Source of the DNA: CADEEL01 sp050246475
GTDB taxonomy: Bacteria; Pseudomonadota; Alphaproteobacteria; Caulobacterales; Aquidulcibacteraceae
Assembly: GCA_050246475.1 (NCBI GenBank)
Contig: JBFWVZ010000002.1
Location: 124,001 to 188,000, forward strand
Reading direction: 5' to 3'
DNA: 64,000 nt
Shown in pieces: positions 18,169 to 26,530 of the stretch (position 1 is its first letter; every line of letters begins with the position of its first letter). A program made the translations under genes and the position numbers. The notes beneath the pieces are model-generated. The model had not been told where the DNA came from. It was given only the letters and a program-made list of their open reading frames with translations, and made no database searches.

Positions 18169-18905
18169 GATTGCGCCGCCTCTTCGCTGAGCGCCGGCGC
18201 CGGCTCGATCTGCTGGAGCCCCGCCAAGCGATCCGCCTCCCACGTCACGCGGTTGAGCTCCGCTTCAAGCGCCTCGCGCGCCCGCTCCATCGCCGCATCG
18301 TCCGCATCGTGCGGAATGCGCAGCACTTCGCCCCAGATGCAGAAGCCCTTGGAGAAGGGATAAGGCAGCACGAAACGGTCCCACGAGTTGAACACGCGCC
18401 GCCCGCGCGTGCTCCATCCGAACGGCACGATGGGCGCATTCATCCGCTTCGCGAGCTGGATCGGCCCCATCTGCGCGCGCATGCGGGGTCCGCGCGGCCC
18501 ATCCGGCGCAATCGCGATCGCGCCGCCCTCGCCCATGTGCTTGAGCATCGCGCGCATCGCTTCGACCGCGCCCTTGCGCTTGTCGCCCTTGGGCGACGAG
18601 CCGCGGATGACGTCGTGCCCCACGGTGCGCGTGGCCGCCGCCACGATCCCGCCGTCGCGCGAATTGGAGATGAGCACCTTGGCGGGCTGCGCCCCGTCCT
18701 TCGAAACCCATGCGACGTGGGAGAGCACGATGCGCCCATGCCAGAAGCAGATGACGGCCGGGCCGCCCGCCTTCCACACCGCTTCCGCCGCGCCGCGATT
18801 GACGTTCGTCCAGCGCGTCGACCATCCGCAGAAGGCCATATAGGCCCCCAGCATCCGCCCGATGGCGGCCTGGACGAGCGGGGATTGCAGGAAGCGCTTC
18901 AGCAT
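18165..18905 (-). CDS. Lysophospholipid acyltransferase family protein (DUF374)
   Basis: 246 residues. DUF374 landmarks: the FWHGRIVLS block near residues 54-62 (the HGR triad of this family), SNSRDGG, RGSSPKGDKRKGA, and APDGPRGPR. These proteins resemble PlsC-type acyltransferases and are regularly found next to waaA and lpxK in alphaproteobacteria. An envelope lipid acylation role is inferred. It is the first gene of the four-gene lipid A block. Confidence 0.9.
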   Translation of the reverse strand: MLKRFLQSPLVQAAIGRMLGAYMAFCGWSTRWTNVNRGAAEAVWKAGGPAVICFWHGRIVLSHVAWVSKDGAQPAKVLISNSRDGGIVAAATRTVGHDVIRGSSPKGDKRKGAVEAMRAMLKHMGEGGAIAIAPDGPRGPRMRAQMGPIQLAKRMNAPIVPFGWSTRGRRVFNSWDRFVLPYPFSKGFCIWGEVLRIPHDADDAAMERAREALEAELNRVTWEADRLAGLQQIEPAPALSEEAAQS

Positions 18906-19003
18906 CGGAAAAGCCGGGCCGGGCTTTAACTTGGCCCCGGCGCGCCCTTATAGGGGGCGCTCCCCCTCCGGCGCCAGCGTCCGCGCCCGCTCTTTCCCAA
19001 ACC

Positions 19004-19687
19004 ATGGCCACCTACGAAGAACGCGCCGCCCGCTTCGATCTCGCCACGCCGGACGGCCGCCGCCGCGCCGAGATCGATCTCCTGTGGAAAGATCACGGCT
19101 TCCTCAGGCTCGCCTTCCATAATTTCCATTGGGTGAGCGCCGAGATGGCGCGCGCCAACCAGCCCTCCCCCGCCCAAATCGCCCGCTACGCGCGCCAGGG
19201 CTTCAAGACGATCGTCAACCTCCGCGGCCCGAGCCCCACCGGATATTACGCGCTCGAGCGCGAAGCCTGCGCGGAGCATGGCGTCGATCTCGTCGATGCG
19301 CCAATGGGCTCACGCGAAGCGCCCTCGAAGGAGCGCATCCGCCGCGCCAAGGAGATCTTCGAAACGATCCGCTACCCCGCGCTCATGCACTGCAAATCGG
19401 GCGCGGACCGCGCGGGCATCATGGCCGTGCTCTACAAACATTTCCGCCAAGGCGTGCCGATCGCGCAGGCGATGGATCAGCTCTCCGGCAAATACCTGCA
19501 CGTGAAAGCCGGCAAGACCGGCCTTTTGGATTTCTTCTTCGCCACCTACCTCGAAGAGACGCGCGAGAGCGGCAAGAGCTTCATCGATTGGGTCGAGGAA
19601 GACTACGAGCCCGATCGCGTCCGCGATTCCTTCCGCGCGCAATGGTGGGGCACGCTGCTGACGGATCAGATATTGCGGCGGGAATAG
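19004..19687 (+). CDS. Protein tyrosine/dual-specificity phosphatase-like protein
   Basis: 227 residues with a CX5R signature, HCKSGADR, at residues 129-136 (nucleophile C130, arginine 136). An N-terminal RYARQGFKTIVNLRG segment is typical of the DSP family related to bacterial phosphatases and the plant NAD-kinase-fused domain. It should hydrolyse a phosphate monoester; the substrate is unknown. It is divergent from the lipid A block, with a 98-base spacer that must hold both promoters. Confidence 0.87.
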   Translation: MATYEERAARFDLATPDGRRRAEIDLLWKDHGFLRLAFHNFHWVSAEMARANQPSPAQIARYARQGFKTIVNLRGPSPTGYYALEREACAEHGVDLVDAPMGSREAPSKERIRRAKEIFETIRYPALMHCKSGADRAGIMAVLYKHFRQGVPIAQAMDQLSGKYLHVKAGKTGLLDFFFATYLEETRESGKSFIDWVEEDYEPDRVRDSFRAQWWGTLLTDQILRRE

Positions 19688-19697
19688 ACCGAGCTGT

Positions 19698-19778
19698 GCT
19701 CGGCCCTCGCGCAAGCGAGGGCCCAGAGGCAAGTAGCGAAACAAGAAGAATGGACCCTCGCTTGCGCGAGGGCCGAGC
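19698..19778. repeat. Double-hairpin intergenic element, copy 1
   Basis: 81 bp between convergent genes. The left arm pairs GGCCCTCGC with GCGAGGGCC; the right arm pairs ACCCTCGCTTGCGCGAGGG-type bases. The arms are inverted with respect to each other (GCTCGG at the left end, CCGAGC at the right). It starts 11 bases after the phosphatase stop and ends 9 bases before the opposing stop. The first of ten copies. Confidence 0.9.
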
Positions 19779-19786
19779 GTTGAGGC

Positions 19787-20242
19787 TCACCGCCGCCGCA
19801 CGAACACCAGCACTTCCGCACCGTCGCCGCTGAACACGAATTGGGCGCCGGGCGCATCAAGCTGCGCATCGGCGAAGTCTTCGTTCGCCGCGGCCGACAG
19901 CACGGGCGCGGCGCTGTAGCAGCGCGCGATCTCGTTGGAGAAATCGCGCACCCGCGCGCCGGCGCTGCCCTCCACCGCCGCCACCGAACACGTGTAAACC
20001 GTCGCGTTGGCGCGATGCGCGACAACGACTTCGCAATTCTCGCCGCCCGGCAGGCTTGCCGTCGCCGCGTACGTGGTGAAATCGCCCGCGCTTAGAATCT
20101 GCGCCCCGCGCAGCGACGCGAAATCGCCGCTCGCTGCTTCAGAAACGGCGCGCACCTGCGTGCAATAGTCCTGCGCCAAAGCTGGCGCGCACCATCCAAC
20201 GAAGGCGGCGGCGATTGCGCCCGCGGCCCAAATCTTACGCAT
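19787..20242 (-). CDS. Exported protein of unknown function
   Basis: 151 residues from ATG 20242. A signal peptide ends at ALAQ (about residue 24) and the mature part carries about four cysteines (DYCTQV, ENCEVV, YTCSVA, IARCYS) that could form two disulfides. No family is recognised. A TTG six bases earlier is also in frame. It probably lies in the periplasm. It is convergent with the phosphatase gene. Confidence 0.75.
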   Translation of the reverse strand: MRKIWAAGAIAAAFVGWCAPALAQDYCTQVRAVSEAASGDFASLRGAQILSAGDFTTYAATASLPGGENCEVVVAHRANATVYTCSVAAVEGSAGARVRDFSNEIARCYSAAPVLSAAANEDFADAQLDAPGAQFVFSGDGAEVLVFVRRR

Positions 20243-20360
20243 GCGCAAGCTTGGCCGCCGCGCCCGGCCAAATCAAGGCGCGGCTTCGTGATGCAGCAGC
20301 GGGCGTCTTGGCGCCGCCCCGCGCGAACGAGTATTCCACAGCCGCATACGGGGACCAATC

Positions 20361-20822
20361 ATGTCACGAATTCTTCTTATAACCGCGCTCGCCGCGGCCG
20401 TTGTTTCCTGCGCGCCATCCGCGCGCGAAGCCCGCGAAGGCGAACTCTCACAAGCCGATCGCGCCGCCATGCTCGACACAGCCCGCATCCGCGAGGAAGG
20501 CGGGCGCTACGTGATGGACATGGTCTGCGCCCAATCGGGCGCCGACATCGATTTCCTCATCCTCGACGTCGGGGGCGATGTCGGCGCGGCGCCGGCGCTG
20601 CGCATTGGCGCACCCGCCTGCTACGGCGAAGCCGGCGCGATGATCACGGTCTTCCGCCGCACGGACAGCGCGCTCGACGTGGTGCTGAGCGAGATCGCGG
20701 CGGGCGTGACGATCGAGTCCAACCGCACCGCCGGCGTGCGCGATCTGGCGCTCGATGCCGGCCAGGAGGCGCCGCGCCTCTATCGCTGGACAGGCGCGCG
20801 CTACGAGCCCGCGCCGCGCTGA
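20361..20822 (+). CDS. Small lipoprotein of unknown function
   Basis: 153 residues. The N-terminus has a lipobox (AAVVSC, Cys at residue 17), so it is probably membrane-anchored. The rest is acidic with a Cys pair (MVCAQSG and APACYGEAG). No family is recognised. Its last 22 bases overlap the end of the convergent PHA-system gene. Confidence 0.75.
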   Translation: MSRILLITALAAAVVSCAPSAREAREGELSQADRAAMLDTARIREEGGRYVMDMVCAQSGADIDFLILDVGGDVGAAPALRIGAPACYGEAGAMITVFRRTDSALDVVLSEIAAGVTIESNRTAGVRDLALDAGQEAPRLYRWTGARYEPAPR

Positions 20823-21139
20823 TCGCGCGGCGGCTCAAGCAGCAGCCGCCCCTGCGAACGCAGCCGCCCGGTGATGGTGTTGGCGAGCGCGGCGAGCAGA
20901 TCGGGCAAGTCCACCTCGATCCTCACGAGGCTCTCCTGTACGTCGATGCGTGCGCCGACGCTCTGGCCCATCATCGCGCCGGAGAAGGAAAGCGTATCGC
21001 CCGCCCACGCGCTCTGCGTCTGACGCAGGCCGAGCGCGCTCATCTGCTGCTCGAAGCGCGGGAAGCCGTCGCGGATGCGCCGCTGCGCCTCGGCCTTGCC
21101 GAGCCTGTGCGGCAGTTCGACTTTGACGGTCTGTGTCAT
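20801..21139 (-). CDS. Polyhydroxyalkanoic acid system family protein
   Basis: 112 residues. The start TVKVELPHRLGKAEAQRRI matches the family called polyhydroxyalkanoic acid system protein (TIGR02610-like), whose members begin with an HxLG.eEA..RI motif. No PHA synthase or phasin is near, and many members have no demonstrated granule role. It probably adopts a small alpha/beta fold. Convergent overlap of 22 bases with the lipoprotein gene. Confidence 0.75.
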   Translation of the reverse strand: MTQTVKVELPHRLGKAEAQRRIRDGFPRFEQQMSALGLRQTQSAWAGDTLSFSGAMMGQSVGARIDVQESLVRIEVDLPDLLAALANTITGRLRSQGRLLLEPPRDQRGAGS

Positions 21140-21243
21140 CTCGCGGCGAACATAGGCGCGCTTGGGCCCGCGCGCGACGCATTCGGGCAGTTGAAATTGC
21201 GCGCCCCGCGCGCGAGGGTCGGCCCGAGGGCTTGGAGGGGATT

Positions 21244-21813
21244 ATGCGCATTGTGATCGCGATGGCGGCGTTGGCGCTCGCCGCTTGCTCGCAGGACGCG
21301 CCGAGCGGCCCGGCCGCCGAGCCCGAAGCGGGCGCGGGCGCGCCCGCAACCACCACGGCCGGGGCGGTCCCGCGCGACGCCTATGTCGCGGCCTCCACGA
21401 CCGCCACGAGCATCACCGGCGATCTCATGGTCACGGACGCCGGCATCCACTTCTCCCAATCGCAAGACTATTTCACCGAAGCGCCGCAAGTGCTGCCCGC
21501 GAGCACGCCCTACGCCGCGGGCGGCGAGACGTTGGCCGATGCGCTCTCCGTGCCGCCCGCCACGCAGGTCGAGCTTCGCCACGTATCGATCCAGAATGTC
21601 GGCGAAGGCGCTTCCAATGGCGGCCTCTGCGGCGACGCGGCGGTGACCTATGTCGCGCTCGCCGCCGCGCCGGACACGACCGGGCAAGCGTTGCTGCGCA
21701 TCGCCGCCTTCCGCGGCGCATCTCCGCCCGGCCCGCAGGCGCGCGCCAACGATCTCTGCGGCGTCTTCAACTACATGCCCGGCGCGCCGGAAGAGGCGCC
21801 GACCCCCCAATAG
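21244..21813 (+). CDS. Lipoprotein of unknown function
   Basis: 189 residues from ATG 21244, preceded by GGAGGGG; the longer frame from 21133 lacks such a site. The lipobox is LALAAC (Cys 15), followed by a low-complexity Ala/Pro/Thr linker (about 16-45) and a globular domain with a Cys pair (GGLCGDAAV and NDLCGVFNY). No family recognised. Probably an outer- or inner-membrane lipoprotein facing the periplasm. Confidence 0.78.
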   Translation: MRIVIAMAALALAACSQDAPSGPAAEPEAGAGAPATTTAGAVPRDAYVAASTTATSITGDLMVTDAGIHFSQSQDYFTEAPQVLPASTPYAAGGETLADALSVPPATQVELRHVSIQNVGEGASNGGLCGDAAVTYVALAAAPDTTGQALLRIAAFRGASPPGPQARANDLCGVFNYMPGAPEEAPTPQ

Positions 21814-21833
21814 AAGCGGTCGGCGCCGATTGC

Positions 21834-21903
21834 GCTCGGCCCTCGCGAAAGCGAGGGCCCAGAAGGCAGCTGACTGGACCCTCGCTTGCGCGAGGGTCGA
21901 GCC
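21834..21903. repeat. Double-hairpin intergenic element, copy 2
   Basis: 70 bp between the convergent lipoprotein gene and pyk. Left arm CCCTCGCGAAAGCGAGGG with the G-C outer pair; right arm in the A-T form (GACCCTCGC/GCGAGGGTC). Confidence 0.9.
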
Positions 21904-21929
21904 GCACTGATTTTCGAAGAGCCGAGACT

Positions 21930-23381
21930 CTAACCCTCCAATCTCAGTATCCGGATCATGTTCGTCTTGCCCGGCCGTCCGAACGGTACGCCGGCAGTGA
22001 TGACGACGCGGTCGTCATCCTTCGCGACCTGCAGCTTGCGCACAGTCGCTTCCGCCTTCTCGACCATGTCCTCCATGCTCGTCGCATCGTCGGTGACGAC
22101 GCTGCGCACGCCCCATGAGAGGCACAAGCGCCGCGCGGTCGCCTCATGCGGCGTCATCCCCACGACGCCGCAGCGCGGCCGCTCCCGCGCGATGCGCAGC
22201 GCCGTTGAACCCGTGCTCGTGTAAGCAACCACCGCCGCCGCATCGAGAACGTCCGCGATCTCCCGCGCGGACAGTGAGATCGCATCCGCCGTCGTCGGTT
22301 CCGGCCGCGCCAGATCGCGCGCGAGGCCCGCCCAATGATCCGGATCGGCTTCGACCGCGCCGATAATCCGGTCCATGATCGCGACCGCCGATTGCGGATG
22401 GCGCCCCACCGCGCTTTCCGCCGAGAGCATCACCGCATCCGCGCCCTGATAAACCGCCGTCGCCACGTCGCTCGCTTCCGCGCGCGTCGGCGTCGCCGCC
22501 TCGATCATGCTTTCGAGCATGTGCGTCGCCACGATTACGGGCTTGCCCGCCGCGCGCGCCGTGCGGATGATCCGCCGCTGCACAATCGGCACCTGCTCCG
22601 GCGCCAGCTCCACGCCCAGATCGCCGCGCGCCACCATCACCGCGTCCGAAAGCGCGACGATCTTTTCCAGCTCTTCCAGCGCCGCCGGCTTTTCAATTTT
22701 CGAAAGCACGCCCGCGCGCCCGCCGATAAGTTCGCGCGCCTCCGCCACATCGCTCGCCGCCTGCACGAACGAGAGCGCGATATAATCGGCGCCCAGTTCG
22801 AGCGCGAACGCAAGATCGTCCCGGTCCTTCGCGGTCAGCGCCGAAATCGGAATCCGCCGCGACGGCACGTTGAGCCCCTTCTGGCTTTTCAGCTCTCCGC
22901 CGAAATCCACGCGCGCCTTGAGCTGATCTCCCCGCTTCTCGACGACCGTCATCTGCAGCTTGCCGTCATCGAATTTGAGAATGTCCCCCTCGGACAGGAC
23001 ATGCACGATTTCGGGATGCGGCAGCCGGATCGTCTGCGCGTCGCCGGGCTTCTCGGACGCTTCAATCGCCAGCACGTCGCCATATTTCAGCCGGATCGAG
23101 CCGTCCGCGAACGTGCCGACGCGAATCTTCGGCCCCTGCAGATCGGCGATAACGGCGATCGGCCACCCGACGCGCGCCTCCGCCTCGCGCACCGCATCGT
23201 AGCGGCGCTTGTGCTCCTCGTGTTTGCCGTGGCTGAAATTGAGCCGCACGCAATCGACGCCGGCGTGAATGAGCAGCATCAGCCGCTCCGGCGATTCACT
23301 CGCCGGCCCCAATGTCGCGACGATCTTGCAAGCACGGTCTTTCATGGCGCGGCGTGTAGACTGATTGCGCGAAGCGCGCAT
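21930..23381 (-). CDS. pyk: Pyruvate kinase
   Basis: 483 residues from ATG 23381, which follows GGGGGAGGAAAAAGG; an internal ATG at 23345 (MKDRACKIVATLGPAS) matches the family start better but has no visible ribosome site. It converts phosphoenolpyruvate and ADP to pyruvate and ATP. Landmarks: CKIVATLGPAS, CVRLNFSHG, the LGVELAPEQVPIVQ active-site region with GDLGVE, and ATHMLESMIEAATPTRAEASD. C-terminal allosteric domain complete. Confidence 0.95.
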   Translation of the reverse strand: MRASRNQSTRRAMKDRACKIVATLGPASESPERLMLLIHAGVDCVRLNFSHGKHEEHKRRYDAVREAEARVGWPIAVIADLQGPKIRVGTFADGSIRLKYGDVLAIEASEKPGDAQTIRLPHPEIVHVLSEGDILKFDDGKLQMTVVEKRGDQLKARVDFGGELKSQKGLNVPSRRIPISALTAKDRDDLAFALELGADYIALSFVQAASDVAEARELIGGRAGVLSKIEKPAALEELEKIVALSDAVMVARGDLGVELAPEQVPIVQRRIIRTARAAGKPVIVATHMLESMIEAATPTRAEASDVATAVYQGADAVMLSAESAVGRHPQSAVAIMDRIIGAVEADPDHWAGLARDLARPEPTTADAISLSAREIADVLDAAAVVAYTSTGSTALRIARERPRCGVVGMTPHEATARRLCLSWGVRSVVTDDATSMEDMVEKAEATVRKLQVAKDDDRVVITAGVPFGRPGKTNMIRILRLEG

Positions 23382-23390
23382 GACCTTTTT

Positions 23391-23496
23391 CCTCCCCCGT
23401 TTACGGGGGAGGTGGATTGTCGCGAAGCGACAAGACGGAGGGGGAGCAACGCCCCCTCAGTCAGCTTCGCTGACAGCTCCCCCGCGCGCGGGGGAG
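23391..23496. repeat. C/G-rich inverted-repeat element upstream of pyk
   Basis: Contains CCTCCCCCG paired with CGGGGGAGG (23391-23412), two smaller hairpins centred on GCGAAGC and GCTTCGC, and a CTCCCCCGCGCGCGGGGGAG stem (23477-23496). It belongs to the same family as 10911, 25331, 29117 and 59521. It forms the spacer between the ABC exporter stop and pyk start, and supplies the GGAGG-like sequence before the pyk ATG. Confidence 0.7.
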
Positions 23497-23500
23497 TAAA

Positions 23501-25240
23501 TCACTCTTGAAACTGCAGCCGGCACAGCCGCGCATAAAGCCCGTCGCGCGCAACGAGTTCGTCGTGCGCGCCGGTCTCCACGATCCGCCCATGCTCGAAC
23601 GCGATGATGCGGTCCGCCTCGCGCACGGTTGAGAGCCGGTGCGCGATCACCAGCGTTGTCCTTCCAGCGGACAATTCCTTCAACGCCGCCTGCACGCGCG
23701 CCTCGCTCTCCGCGTCGAGCGCGCTCGTCGCTTCGTCCAGCAGCAGGATCGGCGCATTGCGCAGGAACGCGCGCGCGAGCGCGATGCGTTGCCGCTCCCC
23801 GCCCGAAAGCAACCCGCCCCGCTCGCCCGCGGGCGCATCGTATCCGCCCGGCAGCGCGCGGATGAACTCATGCGCCGCGGCCGCCTTCGCCGCCTCCACG
23901 ATCTCGGCTTCGCTCGCGCCTTCCCGCCCAAGCGCGATGTTGGCGCGGATCGTGTCGTTGAAGAGCACCGCGTCCTGCGCGACGAACGCGATCTGCGCGC
24001 GCAGACTTTCAAGCGTGGCGTCCCGCACGTCCGCGCCGTCGATCGTCACACGCCCGTCGCTCACGTCATAGAGGCGCGGAATGAGATTGAAGATCGTCGA
24101 TTTGCCGGCGCCGGAAGGCCCGACAAGCGCCACCGTCTCTCCGGGCTCGACCGCGAACGAAACGTGCGAGAGCGCCGGCGCATCGCCGTAGGAAAACGAA
24201 ACATCCTCGAACGCGATGGCCCCGCGTACATGATGGAAGGGCTTCGCGTCCGCCCGGTTGACCACGCGCGGCTCTTCATCGAGCAAGCCGAACACGCGCC
24301 CCATCGCCGCGAGTGCCTCGTTCAAAACCGTGTTGAAGCTGCCGAGCGAACGCGCCGCCGGCGAAGCAACGCCCACCGCCGTCACGATCCCCAAGAGATC
24401 GCCGATCGTCATCTCCTCGGTGACGATCCGCAGCCCCGCCACGAAGATGACGCCCGCAAGCGCGATCCCGCCCAAAATCTCCAGCAGCGGATCGGTCAGC
24501 GCGCGGTTGCGCACCAGCCGCATCGCGATGCTGCGCCGCGTCTCGAACGCGCCCTCCGCGCGCGCGCGCTCATGATCCTCAAGCCCATAGACGCGCACCA
24601 AACGCGCCGCGGCGAGGCTCTCCGACAAGAGCGCCGTCACCGCGCCCATCTGCTGTTGCGCCTCTTCCGTTTGCTTGCGCGCACGCCGCGCGATGCGCGA
24701 AAGCGGCGGCCCGGCAAACAGGAAGACAGCGATCACCAGAAGCGCCAGCGCCCAATCGAAATAGAACATCGAGGCGAGCGCGCCGACGATCGTGAGCGAG
24801 TCCCTGAGGATCGCCTGCATGCCGCGGATGAGCCCTTCCGAGATCACGTTGATGTCGTTGGTGAAGCGCGAGACGAGCCGGCCCGTCTCCTCGCGCCCGA
24901 ACCGCGCGAAATCCGCGCGCGTCAGCTTCGCGAACATCGCGCCTTGAATGTCGCGCAGCACCTTCAGGCCCAGCCCTTGCGAGACGATCGCCTGCGTCCA
25001 GATCGCGAACGCGCGCACACCCGTAACCGCCACGATGATGAGCGGCCCCCACGTCGCGGCGCTGCGGTCCCCTGCCGTCAGCGCATCGATCATGCGCTGC
25101 ATGATGAAGCCGTACGCAACGCCCGCCGCCGCCACGAGCAGAAGCGCCGGCGCAAGCAACACTAGATCCCCTGCATGCGCGCGCACATGCTCGCGCCAGA
25201 GGCGCGAGAGCATCGAGGAGGCGGAAGGCGAAGCGCTCAC
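23501..25240 (-). CDS. ABC exporter, MsbA/lipid-flippase-like (fused permease and ATPase)
   Basis: 579 residues from GTG 25240 (an internal ATG at 25213 is possible). Six membrane helices (about 20-310) precede a full nucleotide-binding domain: Walker A GPSGAGKST, Q-loop, signature LSGGERQR, Walker B ILLLDEATSALD and the H-loop IAHRLSTV. Half-transporters of this type dimerise. Its position next to DUF4170/cysQ/pmbA, near the lipid A block, suggests a lipid A or phospholipid flippase; the substrate is inferred. Confidence 0.9.
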   Translation of the reverse strand: MSASPSASSMLSRLWREHVRAHAGDLVLLAPALLLVAAAGVAYGFIMQRMIDALTAGDRSAATWGPLIIVAVTGVRAFAIWTQAIVSQGLGLKVLRDIQGAMFAKLTRADFARFGREETGRLVSRFTNDINVISEGLIRGMQAILRDSLTIVGALASMFYFDWALALLVIAVFLFAGPPLSRIARRARKQTEEAQQQMGAVTALLSESLAAARLVRVYGLEDHERARAEGAFETRRSIAMRLVRNRALTDPLLEILGGIALAGVIFVAGLRIVTEEMTIGDLLGIVTAVGVASPAARSLGSFNTVLNEALAAMGRVFGLLDEEPRVVNRADAKPFHHVRGAIAFEDVSFSYGDAPALSHVSFAVEPGETVALVGPSGAGKSTIFNLIPRLYDVSDGRVTIDGADVRDATLESLRAQIAFVAQDAVLFNDTIRANIALGREGASEAEIVEAAKAAAAHEFIRALPGGYDAPAGERGGLLSGGERQRIALARAFLRNAPILLLDEATSALDAESEARVQAALKELSAGRTTLVIAHRLSTVREADRIIAFEHGRIVETGAHDELVARDGLYARLCRLQFQE

Positions 25241-25257
25241 CGCGCCGCTCGCTTTGT

Positions 25258-25325
25258 GCTCGGCCCTCGCGAAAGCGAGGGCTCATGTCGCGGCGACTGG
25301 GCCCTCGCTTTCGCGAGGACCGAGC
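25258..25325. repeat. Double-hairpin intergenic element, copy 3
   Basis: 68 bp, 18 bases upstream of the ABC exporter start, so it lies in that gene's 5' region. The left arm pairs CCCTCGC with GCGAGGG; the right arm has one outer mismatch (GGGCCC...GGACC), making this a partly decayed copy. Confidence 0.88.
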
Positions 25326-25330
25326 AAGCA

Positions 25331-25430
25331 GGCCCCTCCCCCTGCAAGGGGGAGGCTGAGAGGGGGTATGCGATCGATTTCATGGAGTGGCGCTCACCCC
25401 CACCTAACCTCCCCCTTGCAGGGGGAGGGA
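25331..25430. repeat. C/G-rich inverted-repeat element
   Basis: Two stems: CCTCCCCCTGCAAGGGGGAGG (25335-25355) and, further on, the CCTCCCCCTTGCAGGGGGAGG type (25409-25429), which are inverted copies of each other. It sits right beside double-hairpin copy 3 in the spacer downstream of DUF4170. Confidence 0.7.
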
Positions 25431-25445
25431 CGCTAGAGGTTTCTC

Positions 25446-25688
25446 TCAATGATCGTGATCGTGATCCGTCTCCGGATCGAGCAGGCGGTGCGCGTGGATG
25501 ATGAAATAGCGCATCCGCGCATTATCGACGGTGCGTTGCGCGGCGCCCTTCCACGCATCGTAAGCGGCGCGATAATTCGGATAGGCGCCCACGAAATCGA
25601 CCGCATCGAGATCGGCGAACTCCGGCCGGTCGAGATCCTTGAGCTCGCCCCCGATCACCAGATGCAGAAGCTGGCGCGTCTCGCTCAT
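25446..25688 (-). CDS. DUF4170 protein
   Basis: 80 residues, MSETRQLLHLVIGGELKDLD at the start and an Asp/His alternating tail (DHDHDH) that could bind a metal ion. DUF4170 is a small alphaproteobacterial family with the pattern F..ld.vdfVG.yPnY..A...WK..AQ.TVDnA.mRYFi.hlhrLLdP. No function is known. The ATG overlaps the cysQ stop (ATGA), so translation is coupled. Confidence 0.88.
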   Translation of the reverse strand: MSETRQLLHLVIGGELKDLDRPEFADLDAVDFVGAYPNYRAAYDAWKGAAQRTVDNARMRYFIIHAHRLLDPETDHDHDH

Positions 25689-26530
25689 GTCCCCTCCATC
25701 GCCGGCACTTTCCACCCATCCGGGCGCCAATCCTTCGGATGCGGAATGTTCTTCACCCGTTCGATGAGCAAAGGGTGAAGCAGCGCTCCTGAGGCGACGA
25801 CGCCGAGCACCTTGGGCTCCGGGCGATTGAACAGAAGCGGCCCGCCCGCGGTCTCGGTGGAGAGCCCGCCCGCCGCATCCAGGATCGCGATGCCCGCCGC
25901 GATGTCCCATTCGTTCTTGAAGCCGAACAAGATCGTCGCGTCCGCGTCCCCGCTGGCGACAAGCGCCAGCCGGTAGGCGATCGAGTGGCGCCACACGAAT
26001 TCCATCGCCGGCCACGGCGTCGTCCAGCGCTTGTCCCCGAACGTTTGCGAGCGCCCGATCATGCTCGCGCCGTCGAGCGAGGCGCGCGCACTTGCGCGCG
26101 CTGGGCGCCCGTTAAGCGTGGCGGGCAAGCCGCCCCCGCCCATCCACAATTCATCCGTCTGCGGATTGTAGATGACTCCGAGCGCCGCGCGCCCGTTGAC
26201 CGCGAGCCCGATCGAGATCGTGTATTGCGGCAGCGCCTTGATGAACGCCTCCGTCCCGTCGATGGGGTCGGAGATGAAGACGTGCGAACGCCTGAGGCGC
26301 TCTTCGTTGTCCGGTGTTTCTTCCGAGAGCCAGCCATAATCGGGCCGCGCGCCCGCCAAGCGCTCTTTCAAGAGCTGATCGACCGCGAGATCGACTTCCG
26401 TGACCGGCCCCGCCGATCCCTTCGACCATTTCTCGTAGTCGCGCCCGAAGAACGAGCGCGTCAGCGCGCCCGCTTCGCGCGCCGCCGCCTCCATGAGCGC
26501 GAGATCAGACGCCGCCGATGGCAAGGTCAT
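25685..26530 (-). CDS. cysQ: 3'(2'),5'-bisphosphate nucleotidase / inositol monophosphatase family
   Basis: 281 residues. Metal-binding motifs of the IMPase superfamily are visible: EVDLAVDQLL, WLSEETPD, the DPIDGTEAFIK box and a C-terminal WDIAAGIAILDAAGG. CysQ removes the 3' phosphate from PAP during sulfate assimilation; an inositol monophosphatase role cannot be excluded. The start lies 26 bases inside the end of pmbA. Confidence 0.87.
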   Translation of the reverse strand: MTLPSAASDLALMEAAAREAGALTRSFFGRDYEKWSKGSAGPVTEVDLAVDQLLKERLAGARPDYGWLSEETPDNEERLRRSHVFISDPIDGTEAFIKALPQYTISIGLAVNGRAALGVIYNPQTDELWMGGGGLPATLNGRPARASARASLDGASMIGRSQTFGDKRWTTPWPAMEFVWRHSIAYRLALVASGDADATILFGFKNEWDIAAGIAILDAAGGLSTETAGGPLLFNRPEPKVLGVVASGALLHPLLIERVKNIPHPKDWRPDGWKVPAMEGT